64,000 nucleotides of DNA from Gammaproteobacteria bacterium (GTDB lineage: Bacteria; Pseudomonadota; Gammaproteobacteria; SZUA-229), in contig JASBSR010000027.1 of NCBI GenBank assembly GCA_030148865.1, positions 25,738-89,737 of the forward strand, given 5' to 3'. Shown here piece by piece: positions 17,908 to 27,145 of this stretch (positions are counted from its first letter, which is position 1; each line of letters begins with the position of its first letter). The notes below the pieces were generated by a model. That model was not told where the DNA came from and made no database searches. It saw only the letters and a list, made by a program, of their open reading frames with translations. The translations under genes were made by a program, and so were the position numbers.

Positions 17908-18394
17908 GCGCAGACTCACAATGCTGACACAAACCCGATATTTCCACCGCCGCGTGCTCCACCCTGAATCTGAATTCGCCGGCACAGCCCTGCAATGTTT
18001 CGAGTACGTCGTGGCTGTGAATTTCCTGCGTGCAGCCGCAACCATTGCAGACCAGAAACACACCTTCGTGACTGCGTTGCGGGTGCGCGCAGGCGATATA
18101 GGTATTGTTGGTTGCCAACCGGTGCACCAGCCCCTGCTGCTGCAAGAAATCCAGCGCTCGATACACCGTCGGTGGCGCTGCAGAACGCCCCTGCTTGCGT
18201 AATTCGTCGAGCAGAGCGTAAGCGCCCAGCGGTCGCTGGCCACCACAGATCAGCCCGAGCACGCTACGCCGCAGTTCGGTAAAACGCTGTTTGCGCTGCG
18301 AACATAAGCGCTCAGCCTGGCGAAGCAAATCGCGTACCTGCTGTGACGACGGGCGGGTGCAGCTCACCTCACCCTGATGCGTGCATTCGGTCAT
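17900..18394 (-). CDS. zur: Zinc uptake regulator Zur (Fur family)
   Basis: This 164-residue Fur-family repressor has a winged-helix DNA-binding domain (PPTVYRALDFLQQQGLV) and a C-terminal dimerisation domain with the structural zinc pairs CNGCGC and CQHCESAHE. Its place, divergent from znuA with a Zur-box-like dyad between and followed by znuCB, identifies it as Zur rather than Fur or PerR. It should be a Zn-dependent repressor of both znuA and its own operon. Confidence 0.92.
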   Translation of the reverse strand: MTECTHQGEVSCTRPSSQQVRDLLRQAERLCSQRKQRFTELRRSVLGLICGGQRPLGAYALLDELRKQGRSAAPPTVYRALDFLQQQGLVHRLATNNTYIACAHPQRSHEGVFLVCNGCGCTQEIHSHDVLETLQGCAGEFRFRVEHAAVEISGLCQHCESAHE

Positions 18395-18436
18395 GGCTTA
18401 CCTGTCTGGAATATCCGGAAGATGATACGAAAAATG

Positions 18437-18451
18437 TGTTACATTATAACA
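18437..18451. promoter_or_regulatory. Zur box
   Basis: TGTTACATTATAACA is a TGTTA-N5-TAACA dyad matching the core of the gammaproteobacterial Zur site (TGTTATAnTATAACA). It lies in the 78-bp gap between zur and znuA, 22 bp before the znuA start. A further ATAACATTTC to its right resembles another half-site. Confidence 0.8.
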
Positions 18452-18472
18452 TAACATTTCAGGATTTTAACC

Positions 18473-19435
18473 ATGACCGCCCGTATCATCGCTTGCACCC
18501 GCCTGTGCCTGCTCCAGCTCTGCCTGTGTTTGACCACCTTATATAGCAGTACCACACTCGCCGGCCAGGAGGCCGAGACCAGCCCGGATATTCTGGTCAG
18601 TATTCTGCCGCTGCAGGCATTGGTCGCCGGCGTTATGCAGGGTGTGGCCCAACCCGGATTATTGCTGGACAGCGGCCAGTCACCCCACCACGCCAGTCTG
18701 CGGCCTTCACAAATGCGCGCCATCAGGCAAGCAGATGTATTATTCTGGATCGGCCCGCAGCTGGAAACATTTTTACCGCGGGTACTCGGTGGCTCAGGCG
18801 CGAACGTGAACGCCATCGCCCTGCTCGCAAACCCGCAACTACGCACCCTGGCGTTGCGCAGCGCAGACCACGAACACACTGCCGGCACTGGCAGTGGGGC
18901 ATCGACCATCGACCCCCATATTTGGCTGAGCAGCCACAATGTTGCCATCATGATCGACCAAATCGCACAACAGCTGATCGCTCTGGATCCAGCACACGCC
19001 GCCCGTTACCGCCGCAATCAGGCCACCATGCGCGACAAAATTAAAGCCCTGCAGCAGCAGCTCAGCCAGCAATTCAAAGCCGGCACACGCTATATCAGCT
19101 ATCACGACGGGTACCAGTATCTGGAGCAGGAATTTGGCCTGCAGCTGGCCGGCAGCATTAGCCAGAATGATGAGATGCAGCCCGGCATACGACACCTACA
19201 TGAACTGAGACGGGTATTACAGCAGCAGGCCGTCCATTGCGTGGTCTACGACGCACCTGTGCGACCCGCGCTGGTCGACAGCCTGCTGCAAGGCAGCTCG
19301 GCGCACGCCGTCGAACTTGATGCGCTAGGACTGCGTCTGCCCACGCAACAGCGTGACTGGTTCACACTGATGCAGCGTCTGGCCAGTAATTTTAGTGAGT
19401 GCCTGAAGCCCGCAAAGCCGACAGAAATAAACTAG
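18473..19435 (+). CDS. znuA: Zinc-binding periplasmic protein ZnuA
   Basis: This 320-residue substrate-binding protein of the cluster A-I (metal) type has a signal peptide (cleavage near LAGQEA). Likely zinc ligands are the His pair in GQSPHHASL, the His in TIDPHIWLS and the His in ISYHDGYQYLE. The His-rich loop before DPHIW is short (DHEH) compared with E. coli ZnuA. AGGAT lies 8 nt before the ATG. Divergent from zur across a Zur box, so zinc-repressed. Confidence 0.92.
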   Translation: MTARIIACTRLCLLQLCLCLTTLYSSTTLAGQEAETSPDILVSILPLQALVAGVMQGVAQPGLLLDSGQSPHHASLRPSQMRAIRQADVLFWIGPQLETFLPRVLGGSGANVNAIALLANPQLRTLALRSADHEHTAGTGSGASTIDPHIWLSSHNVAIMIDQIAQQLIALDPAHAARYRRNQATMRDKIKALQQQLSQQFKAGTRYISYHDGYQYLEQEFGLQLAGSISQNDEMQPGIRHLHELRRVLQQQAVHCVVYDAPVRPALVDSLLQGSSAHAVELDALGLRLPTQQRDWFTLMQRLASNFSECLKPAKPTEIN

Positions 19436-19472
19436 ACTCTTCTGGTTCGTGTTTTTCTACCGGAACCCAAAT

Positions 19473-19889
19473 ATGGTATTTCAGACCCAGCTCAAGTTTT
19501 CAACCACAGGTCGCGGCACTTACGATATCAGCCAGCAGATAAATGATGCCATCGCAAAATCGGGAATTAAAACCGGCATCGCCCAGATTTTTTTGCAGCA
19601 TACCAGCGCTTCGCTAATCATCTGCGAAAATGCCGACAAAACTGTGCGCACAGATCTGGAAGCGTTTATGGCAAGACTGGTCACCGACGGTGACCCGATT
19701 TTCAAGCACCAGGACGAAGGCCCCGACGACATGCCCGCGCACGTACGCTCGATTCTGACCGGCTCCTCGCTTTCCATCCCGGTACGCAAGGGCAAGAGCG
19801 ATCTCGGCCTCTGGCAGGGTGTGTTTTTATGGGAGCACCGCACCTCACCCTATAAGCGCGTCGTCAGTCTGACCGTGCTCGGCGAATAG
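19473..19889 (+). CDS. yjbQ: YjbQ family protein (UPF0047)
   Basis: This 138-residue protein belongs to the YjbQ/UPF0047 family, with the conserved FLQHTSASLIICENAD and a C-terminal GLWQGVFLWEHR. Some members show weak thiamine-phosphate synthase activity; the physiological role is unsettled. The ATG at 19473 gives the family's usual length; the frame also has an upstream GTG (19449). Confidence 0.9.
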   Translation: MVFQTQLKFSTTGRGTYDISQQINDAIAKSGIKTGIAQIFLQHTSASLIICENADKTVRTDLEAFMARLVTDGDPIFKHQDEGPDDMPAHVRSILTGSSLSIPVRKGKSDLGLWQGVFLWEHRTSPYKRVVSLTVLGE

Positions 19890-19907
19890 CACGTTCGCGC
19901 ACTTAGA

Positions 19908-20870
19908 TCAGAGCACCTGATTGCGCGGCGCACCACGCCTGCAGGCTGCAATATTGAGCGCCACTTCCCGCAATACGCGCTGGCGCGCATCGCGACTCGC
20001 CCACGCTGTGTGCGGGGTAACCAACAGATTCGGTAACCGTTGTTGCAGTAATGGATAATCCAGCGGCGGGGGCTCGCACGCGATGACATCGATCCCCGCC
20101 GCACCCAGACGGCCCTGCTGCAAAGCCTCGACTAGCGCAACTTCATCGACCAGACCACCGCGCGCGGTATTGATTAACACCGCATCGGGTTTCATCAAAG
20201 CCAGTTCATCCGCACCGATCAGGCCGTGCGTGTCGGCGTTTAGCGGGCAGTGCAAAGACAGCACATCGACCTGCGGCAATAAAGCTTGCAGCTCGATTCG
20301 GCCTTCGCGGTCATCGTGGTTGTCGCGTTGCGCGACCAGGACATGCATCCCGAATGCCTGCGCCACACTGGCGACAGCCTGCCCCAGCTCACCGTAACCG
20401 ACGATACCCATGGTCAGGCCGCGCAGCTCACGCACCGGATGACCGAGCAAGCAGAAAAACGCACTGCGCGACCAGTCACCGGAATACACTGCACGCTGAT
20501 ACTGTTCGAGCCGGGTGGTGAGCGAGAGCAACATCGCAAACACGTGTTGGACCACCGAAGGTGTGGCATAACCGCGCGCATTGCATACCACAATGCCGTA
20601 TTTTTGTGCCGCCACCAGATCGATATTATTGACCCCGGTGGCCGCGACGCAAATCAGCTTAAGCTGTCGGGCCCGCGCCAGAATACCGGCATTGAGTACG
20701 ACTTTATTACTGACCACAACGTCGGCATCGGCCAGTGCCGCAGCGACTTCGGCAGGTGGAGTATTATCGCGCAATCGCCACTCCGGTAGCACCTCGTGCA
20801 ACACCGAAACATCCAGATCACGCGGATGGATCGAAGCGAAATCGAGAAATACTGCCCGGGTCAGCTGCAT
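19908..20870 (-). CDS. D-isomer-specific 2-hydroxyacid dehydrogenase (glycerate/hydroxypyruvate type)
   Basis: This 320-residue NAD-dependent dehydrogenase has the nucleotide-binding MGIVGYGELGQAVASVAQAFG motif region (around 145-165), the catalytic Arg in INTARGGLVD, Glu in GIDVIACEPP and His in VTPHTAWAS. The closest remembered relatives are glycerate/hydroxypyruvate reductases (HprA). Substrate is not certain. It is followed upstream on the same strand by a rubredoxin gene 21 nt away. Confidence 0.87.
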   Translation of the reverse strand: MQLTRAVFLDFASIHPRDLDVSVLHEVLPEWRLRDNTPPAEVAAALADADVVVSNKVVLNAGILARARQLKLICVAATGVNNIDLVAAQKYGIVVCNARGYATPSVVQHVFAMLLSLTTRLEQYQRAVYSGDWSRSAFFCLLGHPVRELRGLTMGIVGYGELGQAVASVAQAFGMHVLVAQRDNHDDREGRIELQALLPQVDVLSLHCPLNADTHGLIGADELALMKPDAVLINTARGGLVDEVALVEALQQGRLGAAGIDVIACEPPPLDYPLLQQRLPNLLVTPHTAWASRDARQRVLREVALNIAACRRGAPRNQVL

Positions 20871-20891
20871 ATTATGACTGCACCCAAGCCA

Positions 20892-21062
20892 TCAGACCTC
20901 GACCATCTCAAAATCAGACTTGCCCGCACCACACTCAGGACACTCCCAGTCTTCAGGCACATCGGCCCAGCGTGTGCCTGGCGCGAGGCCGTGTGCTTCG
21001 TCGCCAGCGGCTTCATCGTATTCATAGCCACAGACTATGCAGACCCAGACTTTATATTCCAC
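20892..21062 (-). CDS. Rubredoxin
   Basis: This 56-residue protein carries both iron-binding pairs, [11 protein letters not shown] (residues 8-11) and [11 protein letters not shown] (41-44), which hold one Fe(Cys)4 centre. It starts with GTG at 21062, supported by GAGG about 8 nt upstream; the only nearby ATG runs into a stop. It is a small electron carrier for oxidoreductases. A rubredoxin gene opposite thiD-thiE-hemL is a common gammaproteobacterial arrangement. Confidence 0.94.
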   Translation of the reverse strand: MEYKVWVCIVCGYEYDEAAGDEAHGLAPGTRWADVPEDWECPECGAGKSDFEMVEV

Positions 21063-21173
21063 CTTCTACCTCATACATGCGTTCATCAAAAAAACCTCAT
21101 TCTACACAGGACTGTGTGGTGAATAAGCACAATCATTACTTGCTAACAGAGCCGACAACCTTAAACTGTGCGC

Positions 21174-21962
21174 ATGAACTCAAGCTCCACTCCTGTCGTG
21201 CTGTGTTTTTCCGGTGCCGACCCCACTGGTGGTGCCGGCATTCAGGCCGACATCGAAGCCACCGCCAGCAATGGTGCGCACTGCGCGCCGGTAATCACCT
21301 GTGTCACGGCACAGGACACCTCGAACGTGTTCGAGTTCGTGCCGATGCCACCCGAGTTATTAGTCTCACAGGCGCGCGCCGTGCTCCAGGATATGCCAGT
21401 ACGCGCCATCAAAATCGGCATGATCGGTACCGCAGAAAACGCCGAAGCTATCCACAGTATTTTGCGTGATTACCCAAAACTGCCTGTGGTGTATGACCCG
21501 GTGTTCAGTTCGGAAAGCGACGGTCAGCTGAGCCAGCCCGATCTGATTCCCACTGTGCTGTCACAGATCCTGCCGCTGACCACGGTTCTAACCCCGAATA
21601 TCCACGAGGTGCACCGACTTTCCCCGGGGGCAGATACCGCTGCTGCAGCGGCACTCGGCCTGCTCGAAGCGAACTGCGATTATATTTTGCTGACCGGCAC
21701 CCACGGCAAAACCAGCGATGTGGTGCACGCGCTCTACGCCGACCACCGCGAGCTGAAAAATTTTCATTATCCGCGCCTGCCCGGCAAATACCACGGCTGC
21801 GGCTGCACCCTGGCGGCGAGTCTGTCGGCCCTGCTGGCACAGGACATGCCCATGGTCAACGCCGCGCACCAGGCGCTGGATTACACCTATAAAACTCTGC
21901 AACATGGACGCCAGCTGGGCATGGGGCAACAGCATCCGAACCGTCTATTCTGGCAGGATTAG
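21174..21962 (+). CDS. thiD: Hydroxymethylpyrimidine (phosphate) kinase
   Basis: This 262-residue ribokinase-fold enzyme phosphorylates HMP and HMP-P in thiamine synthesis. It has SGADPTGGAGIQADI at the N terminus and a C-terminal PGKYHGCGCTLAASL, where ThiD usually has an HGTGCTLS-type anion hole with catalytic Asp; here GCGC replaces the canonical GTGC/GAGD pattern. The ATG at 21174 is chosen; a GTG 6 nt earlier is in frame. No TPP riboswitch is visible upstream. Followed closely by thiE. Confidence 0.87.
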   Translation: MNSSSTPVVLCFSGADPTGGAGIQADIEATASNGAHCAPVITCVTAQDTSNVFEFVPMPPELLVSQARAVLQDMPVRAIKIGMIGTAENAEAIHSILRDYPKLPVVYDPVFSSESDGQLSQPDLIPTVLSQILPLTTVLTPNIHEVHRLSPGADTAAAAALGLLEANCDYILLTGTHGKTSDVVHALYADHRELKNFHYPRLPGKYHGCGCTLAASLSALLAQDMPMVNAAHQALDYTYKTLQHGRQLGMGQQHPNRLFWQD

Positions 21963-21972
21963 TCACTTCATT

Positions 21973-22635
21973 TTGAATTCATCTTCACTCCACGGACTGT
22001 ATGCGATTACCGATGAGGCACTGCTGGGGTCGCGCAATTTTATCGCCAGTGTCGAACAGGCCTTACTCGGTGATGCCCGCATCATTCAATATCGCGATAA
22101 AAATCTGTCACCGGCAAAACATCTGCAACAGGCGCAGGCCCTGGCCGCGCTCTGTAAACAGCACAAGGCGCTACTGATTATCAATGACAATGTGGCGCTG
22201 GCGAAACAGATCCACGCCGATGGCGTGCACCTGGGCATGGATGATGGCAGCGTTGCTGATGCTCGCGCTGAACTGGGTGCTGATGCCATCATTGGCGTGT
22301 CCTGCTACAACCGTTTTGAACTGGCACAAGTTGCCACAAAACAGGGGGCGGATTATCTCGCTTTCGGGGCGTTTTATGCGTCACCCACCAAACCCGCAGC
22401 CGCCAAGGCCAACCGCGAATTATTACAGCGCGCGCAACAGGAACTGCATCTGCCGCTGTGCGCCATTGGTGGCATCACAGCTGATAATGCCGCAGCCCTG
22501 ATCACCTCCGGGGCCGATATGCTGGCGGTGATCAGCGCGGTCTTCGCCGCGGATGATATTCGCCGTGCGGCGCAGGCGTTCGCTACAGCCTGGCCGCTGA
22601 CCACGAGACCTGAAATCTCGCGCCGGGTCAGGTAA
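21973..22635 (+). CDS. thiE: Thiamine-phosphate synthase
   Basis: This TIM-barrel enzyme of about 220 residues joins HMP-PP and thiazole phosphate. Motifs are IIQYRDKNLS, LLIINDNVALA, GVHLGMDD and LAFGAFYASPTKP. The start is uncertain: the open frame goes back to an ATG at 21904 inside thiD, but homology begins at LHGLYAITDEAL, so a TTG at 21973, just after the thiD stop, is proposed. No strong ribosome site is seen. Confidence 0.87.
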   Translation: MNSSSLHGLYAITDEALLGSRNFIASVEQALLGDARIIQYRDKNLSPAKHLQQAQALAALCKQHKALLIINDNVALAKQIHADGVHLGMDDGSVADARAELGADAIIGVSCYNRFELAQVATKQGADYLAFGAFYASPTKPAAAKANRELLQRAQQELHLPLCAIGGITADNAAALITSGADMLAVISAVFAADDIRRAAQAFATAWPLTTRPEISRRVR

Positions 22636-22680
22636 ACTGCGGCGCTCCAGAATTTCGTAATCAGAAGCCGAACTCCAGCT

Positions 22681-23961
22681 ATGAGCACAATGACAGATCA
22701 GTTTAAGGCCGCACAACAGCACATTCCCGGTGGCGTCAATTCTCCCGTGCGCGCATTTCGCGGCGTTGGCGGTGACCCGATATTCATCGCCAGAGCCCAC
22801 AGTGCATTCATTACCGATAGCGTCGGCAAGGACTACATCGACTATGTCGGTTCATGGGGCCCGATGATTCTCGGCCACGCTCACCCGGACGTGATCACGG
22901 CGGTGAAAACTGCGGCCGATAACGGCCTCAGCTTCGGCGCACCCACCGAGCTCGAAACCCGGATGGCCGATAAAGTCTGCGAACTGGTGCCTTCAATCGA
23001 AATGGTACGCATGGTGAGTTCGGGTACCGAGGCAACCATGAGTGCGATTCGACTCGCACGCGGTTTCACTGGCCGTGACAAACTGATCAAGTTCGAAGGC
23101 TGTTACCATGGCCACGCGGACTCGCTGCTGGTCAAAGCCGGTTCCGGAGCACTTACGCTCGGTGTACCGAACTCGCCCGGCGTGCCCGCGAGTCTCGCCG
23201 AACACACGCTCACCCTGCCCTATAATGATTTGCAGTCGGTAGCAGATACGCTGGCGCAGATGGGTAATAAAATCGCCTGCCTGATCATCGAACCCGTGGC
23301 TGGCAATATGAACTGTATTCCGCCGCTGCCGGGTTTTCTCGAGGGCATTCGCGAACTGTGTACACAACACGGCGTAGTATTGATTTTTGACGAAGTCATG
23401 ACCGGATTTCGTGTTGCCCTCGGTGGCGCCCAGGCGTACTACGGTGTCACTCCGGATCTCACCACCCTCGGCAAAGTCATCGGCGGCGGGATGCCAGTCG
23501 GTGCTTTCGGCGGCAGGCGCGAAATCATGCAACAGATTTCTCCGCTGGGCCCGGTGTATCAGGCCGGCACCCTGTCGGGCAACCCGATCGCGATGAGCGC
23601 CGGCCTGAAAACCCTGGAACTGATTTCTGCACCCGGGTTTTATCAAGCACTGAGCGAAAAAGTGCTGTATTTAACCGATGGCATCCTCGCTGCGGCCAAA
23701 AACGCCGACATCGCCATGACCTGCAATCGCGTCGGTGGTATGTTCGGGCTGTTTTTCAGTTCGCAACAGGTCAGCAGCTTCACTCAGGCCACCGAATGCA
23801 ATCTCGAATTATTCAAAGCTTTTTTCCACGGCATGCTGAACCAGGGCATCTATCTTGCACCCTCTGCATACGAAGCCGGTTTTGTTTCCGGCGCACACAA
23901 CCACGATCACCTCGATGCCACCATCAATGCCGCGAAAAAAGTGTTCGCGGGTATCGCTTAA
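22681..23961 (+). CDS. hemL: Glutamate-1-semialdehyde 2,1-aminomutase
   Basis: This 426-residue PLP enzyme makes 5-aminolevulinate from glutamate-1-semialdehyde, the C5 route to haem. It has the family start ([17 protein letters not shown]), the PLP-contacting [10 protein letters not shown], and the Schiff-base Lys in [15 protein letters not shown]. It lies 45 nt after thiE and 4 nt before the ycgL-like gene. Start ATG at 22681; an ATG 9 nt later is possible. Confidence 0.95.
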   Translation: MSTMTDQFKAAQQHIPGGVNSPVRAFRGVGGDPIFIARAHSAFITDSVGKDYIDYVGSWGPMILGHAHPDVITAVKTAADNGLSFGAPTELETRMADKVCELVPSIEMVRMVSSGTEATMSAIRLARGFTGRDKLIKFEGCYHGHADSLLVKAGSGALTLGVPNSPGVPASLAEHTLTLPYNDLQSVADTLAQMGNKIACLIIEPVAGNMNCIPPLPGFLEGIRELCTQHGVVLIFDEVMTGFRVALGGAQAYYGVTPDLTTLGKVIGGGMPVGAFGGRREIMQQISPLGPVYQAGTLSGNPIAMSAGLKTLELISAPGFYQALSEKVLYLTDGILAAAKNADIAMTCNRVGGMFGLFFSSQQVSSFTQATECNLELFKAFFHGMLNQGIYLAPSAYEAGFVSGAHNHDHLDATINAAKKVFAGIA

Positions 23962-23965
23962 GACC

Positions 23966-24247
23966 ATGCAGACATTCATCTACCGCTGTTCGCGCAAGCC
24001 CGATATGTATATTTATCTCGCTGAGCGCGATGATTTTTCAAAAGTGCCCACCACGATCATGACCAGCCTGGGTAATGTCGAGTTTGCCATGGAGCTTGAG
24101 CTCGGCCCCGAGCGCAAACTGGCACGGGATAATCCGGAAAAAGTCCTGCACAATCTCAGACAAAACGGTTTTCACCTGCAATTGCCGCCACCAATAGCAG
24201 TCGAACGCCAGTTGCAGGCGCTGGCTGCCGAGCAGGCAGGCCAGTAA
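23966..24247 (+). CDS. YcgL domain protein
   Basis: This small protein of 93 residues belongs to the YcgL family, with [23 protein letters not shown] at the N terminus split here as [13 protein letters not shown] plus ERDDFSKVP, and [10 protein letters not shown] near the end. Function is unknown. The ATG at 23966 gives a normal family length and follows hemL by 4 nt. Confidence 0.87.
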   Translation: MQTFIYRCSRKPDMYIYLAERDDFSKVPTTIMTSLGNVEFAMELELGPERKLARDNPEKVLHNLRQNGFHLQLPPPIAVERQLQALAAEQAGQ

Positions 24248-24423
24248 CAACATACCCACACTGCAAGCACCTGTATCTCGCTGGCCTGACATGTATAATC
24301 CGCGCTGGTCTGCCAGCAGGACGCCAGCCTCTTTGCTATGCGCTTTATTGTGAGGCCAACCCAGGCCGGAAGCCTGGATCCAGATCGTTCGTCACTACAT
24401 TTGATTTAATACCTGGGGTATAC

Positions 24424-24873
24424 ATGATTCAATTCAAACAGTTCTCAAAATTAGTGCTGATTAGCGCGGTGGTTTCGATTTTTGCCAGCCTTATCAGCCT
24501 GCAACTACACAACAACTCGGGCAACAGCCTGAATCAGAACCTGGCACAGCTTTTCAGCCAGAGCAATGCAGCGATGTTACTGACCTCGTTCATCAGTATT
24601 TTTATCGCCTGTTATCTCAGCAGCCTGTTTGGCACATCAGGAAGCAGACCATCATTAGTGGCAGGTGATGGCCGCGAAGTCGGTACCGTTAAATGGTTCA
24701 ATGCAGCCAAGGGTTTCGGGTTTATTACTCGTGGCAATGGCGAAGATATTTTTGTCCACTTTCGCTCAATTCAGGGCAAGGGACATCGCTCGCTCGGCGA
24801 AGGTCAGAAAGTGGTTTTTGCTGTTGCCGAAGGTGATAAAGGTCTGCAGGCTGTTGAAGTCAGTAGCAACTAG
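24424..24873 (+). CDS. Membrane-anchored cold-shock-domain protein
   Basis: This 149-residue protein has two predicted membrane helices (about 8-26 and 50-69) followed by a cold-shock domain (about 85-149). The RNA-binding motifs are both present: [15 protein letters not shown] (RNP1) and DIFVHFRSI (RNP2). Classical Csp proteins are soluble and about 70 residues long, so this one would hold a nucleic-acid-binding domain at the inner face of the membrane. A hairpin (CCAGGC/GCCTGG, near 24361-24376) lies in the leader. Followed by a clear terminator. Confidence 0.88.
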   Translation: MIQFKQFSKLVLISAVVSIFASLISLQLHNNSGNSLNQNLAQLFSQSNAAMLLTSFISIFIACYLSSLFGTSGSRPSLVAGDGREVGTVKWFNAAKGFGFITRGNGEDIFVHFRSIQGKGHRSLGEGQKVVFAVAEGDKGLQAVEVSSN

Positions 24874-24891
24874 GCGCCTGGATACCTGCAT

Positions 24892-24921
24892 AAAAAAGCC
24901 CCTGCATGCAGGGGCTTTTTT
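24892..24921. terminator. Bidirectional Rho-independent terminator
   Basis: A6 is followed by the palindrome AGCCCCTGCATGCAGGGGCT and T6, so it can act on either strand. It ends the cold-shock gene (plus) and overlaps the stop codon of the minus-strand gene that follows. Confidence 0.93.
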
Positions 24922-25195
24922 ATGCAATCTTGACCCTCACCACATTCATTACTTCCAGCTCCATGCCAGCAACGACTTCTCTGGCTGGATAATAGGTCAG
25001 GTTCACCCTTTGTCCGGTGACATCCTTATAGGTCTGTTTGCGTTTGAACCTGAATGGCACCTCACAACCTTCAATCATAATGGTATTGATAATCCAGTCT
25101 TGACTATCTCGCTGCACGTGTGAAACCACCTTCTGCGCAACGGAATGCGTTAACTGCTGGTGCTTCCTGATTAATTTTTCAGCTTCACTGGCCAT
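24920..25195 (-). CDS. Conserved-looking hypothetical protein
   Basis: I do not recognise this 91-residue protein. It has no signal peptide or membrane segment, is rich in charged residues, and ends with VNLTYYPAREVVAGMELEVMNVVRVKI, suggesting beta strands. It lies 30 nt downstream of another small minus-strand gene and its stop overlaps a terminator, consistent with a real two-gene unit. No good ribosome site is visible before the ATG at 25195. Confidence 0.6.
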   Translation of the reverse strand: MASEAEKLIRKHQQLTHSVAQKVVSHVQRDSQDWIINTIMIEGCEVPFRFKRKQTYKDVTGQRVNLTYYPAREVVAGMELEVMNVVRVKIA

Positions 25196-25225
25196 CTTTG
25201 CGTACTGCGATTAAACGCACACTCC

Positions 25226-25414
25226 TCAACTATCAACTAATGCATCGATACTTTCTGAGATCAGAGCTGCCGAATCAAACATGTTCGATGCCATCACGAT
25301 TTGCACAGCAAGCTTATTGATTTCGTAAGCTGTCATTTCCTTGACACCGTCACCCTCTTTTTTAACCATCTTAATTGCAGCTGTGAGTTCACCTGCTTCG
25401 ATTTTTAAGCTCAT
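25226..25414 (-). CDS. Small hypothetical protein
   Basis: I do not recognise this 62-residue protein. It is acidic and mostly helical, with MTAYEINKLAVQIVMASN in the middle. AAGGTGA sits 4-10 nt before the ATG at 25414, so it is probably translated. First gene of a two-gene minus-strand unit with the 91-residue protein. Confidence 0.6.
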   Translation of the reverse strand: MSLKIEAGELTAAIKMVKKEGDGVKEMTAYEINKLAVQIVMASNMFDSAALISESIDALVDS

Positions 25415-25589
25415 GGATCACCTTATTGTTATCATTCAATTAAAATATCACGCCAGTTTAACTGAAGGTTCGCATAATATCAGCCCGAAACAGGCCGGCT
25501 ATTGACTCCATTAGTCAAGAACTGTGCACCCAGTAGCTGTTTATGCAGTAAGGTTCACACTCCAGCCACCACCAGATCTCTTTAATCAC

Positions 25590-26459
25590 ATGCCCGTGAA
25601 ATTGCAACTCTATTTTGTCCTGGTTATTGATCTCGTGACAATAACCCCCGGCGTTGTACATGCCAGCGATAGTAGCTCGACCAGAAAAGGCGTTGCCCAC
25701 GCTTCTCCGGCCTCAGCTTCCCCTGATATAAACATTGAGCCGCTACACCCAGTGGAGGCCGGTGCTGGCGGCGAAATCAAACCCGAGCGCTCTTACCGGA
25801 CAGTTGCAGAGCGGCTGTTCGAATGGCACGGGCATCTGCTCTGGGAAAGTCGCTATGTCACCGAAGGTCGCGACAATTTATCAGGTGATGCCATGACCTC
25901 GGTATCATCAGAATTTACCCTCAATGGCCTCAGTATCGTACCCTGGTTTGCCAGCAGCCCGGTCGCCAACTACAAAGAAATTGATCTCAATATTGTGTAC
26001 AGCCACACCTTATCCGAGACTCTGGAAATGTATCTCGGCTATACCGGCATTATCACTGATGACAAAACCAGTCATGCCAGAGACAATGAACTCAGCTTTG
26101 ATCTTGCCTATGACTGGAACAAGCGCCTCAGCACCCTGGCCAGCATGTATTATTCGTTTGACGCCGCCGGCTCTTTTCTGACGCTCGTGACCAAATATAT
26201 CCACCCCGTTGACGGCTCCATGCACTTCAACGCGCAGGCCATCATCGGAGCCAACGCAGGCTACATCAGCGATGGCCATTCAGGCGTGAATTATATTCAG
26301 GCTCTGCTCAGTTTCGCCAACGAATTTTCTGATCGCCTGGAGATATACACTTACGCAGCTTACAACCGTGCAATTAATCGCAACGCCGTAGCTTACGCGG
26401 GAGACGTACTGCTAGATAATTTCGTCTGGGGCGGGCTCGGTGCAACTTATCGGTTCTGA
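25590..26459 (+). CDS. Putative outer membrane beta-barrel protein
   Basis: This protein has 289 residues from the ATG at 25590, which gives a signal peptide (MPVKLQLYFVLVIDL..., cleaved near VVHAS). After a low-complexity Ser/Ala/Pro linker come alternating hydrophobic strands (LLWESRYVTEG, EIDLNIVYSHTL, ELSFDLAYDWN, SLLTLVTKYI-like) and the chain ends in Phe (LGATYRF), as outer membrane barrels do. It resembles TorF-type putative porins loosely. Function is unknown. The frame extends upstream to a GTG at 25524, without signal-peptide features. Confidence 0.7.
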   Translation: MPVKLQLYFVLVIDLVTITPGVVHASDSSSTRKGVAHASPASASPDINIEPLHPVEAGAGGEIKPERSYRTVAERLFEWHGHLLWESRYVTEGRDNLSGDAMTSVSSEFTLNGLSIVPWFASSPVANYKEIDLNIVYSHTLSETLEMYLGYTGIITDDKTSHARDNELSFDLAYDWNKRLSTLASMYYSFDAAGSFLTLVTKYIHPVDGSMHFNAQAIIGANAGYISDGHSGVNYIQALLSFANEFSDRLEIYTYAAYNRAINRNAVAYAGDVLLDNFVWGGLGATYRF

Positions 26460-26486
26460 ATCAATAACACAGAATGGAAAAACTGT

Positions 26487-27101
26487 TCAGCTACCCCATC
26501 TTGGCTGCAGCTCATTGACGACACCCAGCTGATCTAAAATTTTCCCGACAACAAAATCGATCAGATCAGCCACCGTTGCTGCCTGGTTATAAAATCCCGG
26601 ATTGGCATCGACGATCACTGCACCCATGCGCGAAAGCTTGAGCATGTTTTCCAGATGGATATCGGAAAACGGGGATTCGCGCGGCACAAGGACAAGCGGT
26701 TTACGCTCTTTCAGGATAACATCAGCGCCACGTTCGATCAGGTTATTACTGGCACCGGTGGCAATTGCAGAAAGCGCACCCATTGAGCAGGGACAGACCA
26801 CCATGGCGTCGATCAAGCTGCTACCACTGGCAACCGGTGCGGTCCATTCATCTTCACCAAAAACGCGCAATTGTTTTTCATTGCACTGATGTTTTTCAAT
26901 CAGAAATTTTTGCATATCGCTGGCTCGGCTCGGTAATTTGATATCGGTTTCCATACCAATTACCACCTGCGCGGCCTTGCTGACCATTAAATAAACTGCG
27001 TGATTTTCTTTGAGCAGGCATTCGAGCAAACGAAACCCGTACTGCACACCGGAGGCACCAGTCATCGCCAGAGAAATGATTTTATCGTTTTCGTTTTTCA
27101 T
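26487..27101 (-). CDS. ubiX: Flavin prenyltransferase UbiX
   Basis: This 204-residue flavoprotein makes the prenylated FMN cofactor used by the UbiD decarboxylase in ubiquinone synthesis. The N-terminal MTGASGVQYGFRLLE, the central VCPCSMGALSAIATGASNNL region and the LVPRESPFSDIHLENM motif are diagnostic. It lies just downstream of mpl on the same strand. Confidence 0.93.
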   Translation of the reverse strand: MKNENDKIISLAMTGASGVQYGFRLLECLLKENHAVYLMVSKAAQVVIGMETDIKLPSRASDMQKFLIEKHQCNEKQLRVFGEDEWTAPVASGSSLIDAMVVCPCSMGALSAIATGASNNLIERGADVILKERKPLVLVPRESPFSDIHLENMLKLSRMGAVIVDANPGFYNQAATVADLIDFVVGKILDQLGVVNELQPRWGS

Positions 27102-27145
27102 AGTTTAATTTCCATACCCGACATAAGCATTCGGGCGCATGCTTT

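Noticed and set aside
21063..21173. TPP riboswitch before thiD
   Set aside because: No THI-box-like motifs (CUGAGA, ACCUG) in the expected arrangement in this short gap.
20286..21469. Plus-strand frames of 167 and 244 residues
   Set aside because: They overlap the 2-hydroxyacid dehydrogenase, rubredoxin and thiD genes in the wrong frame or strand; no motif seen.
22993..23646. 217-residue open frame on the minus strand
   Set aside because: Antisense shadow of hemL.
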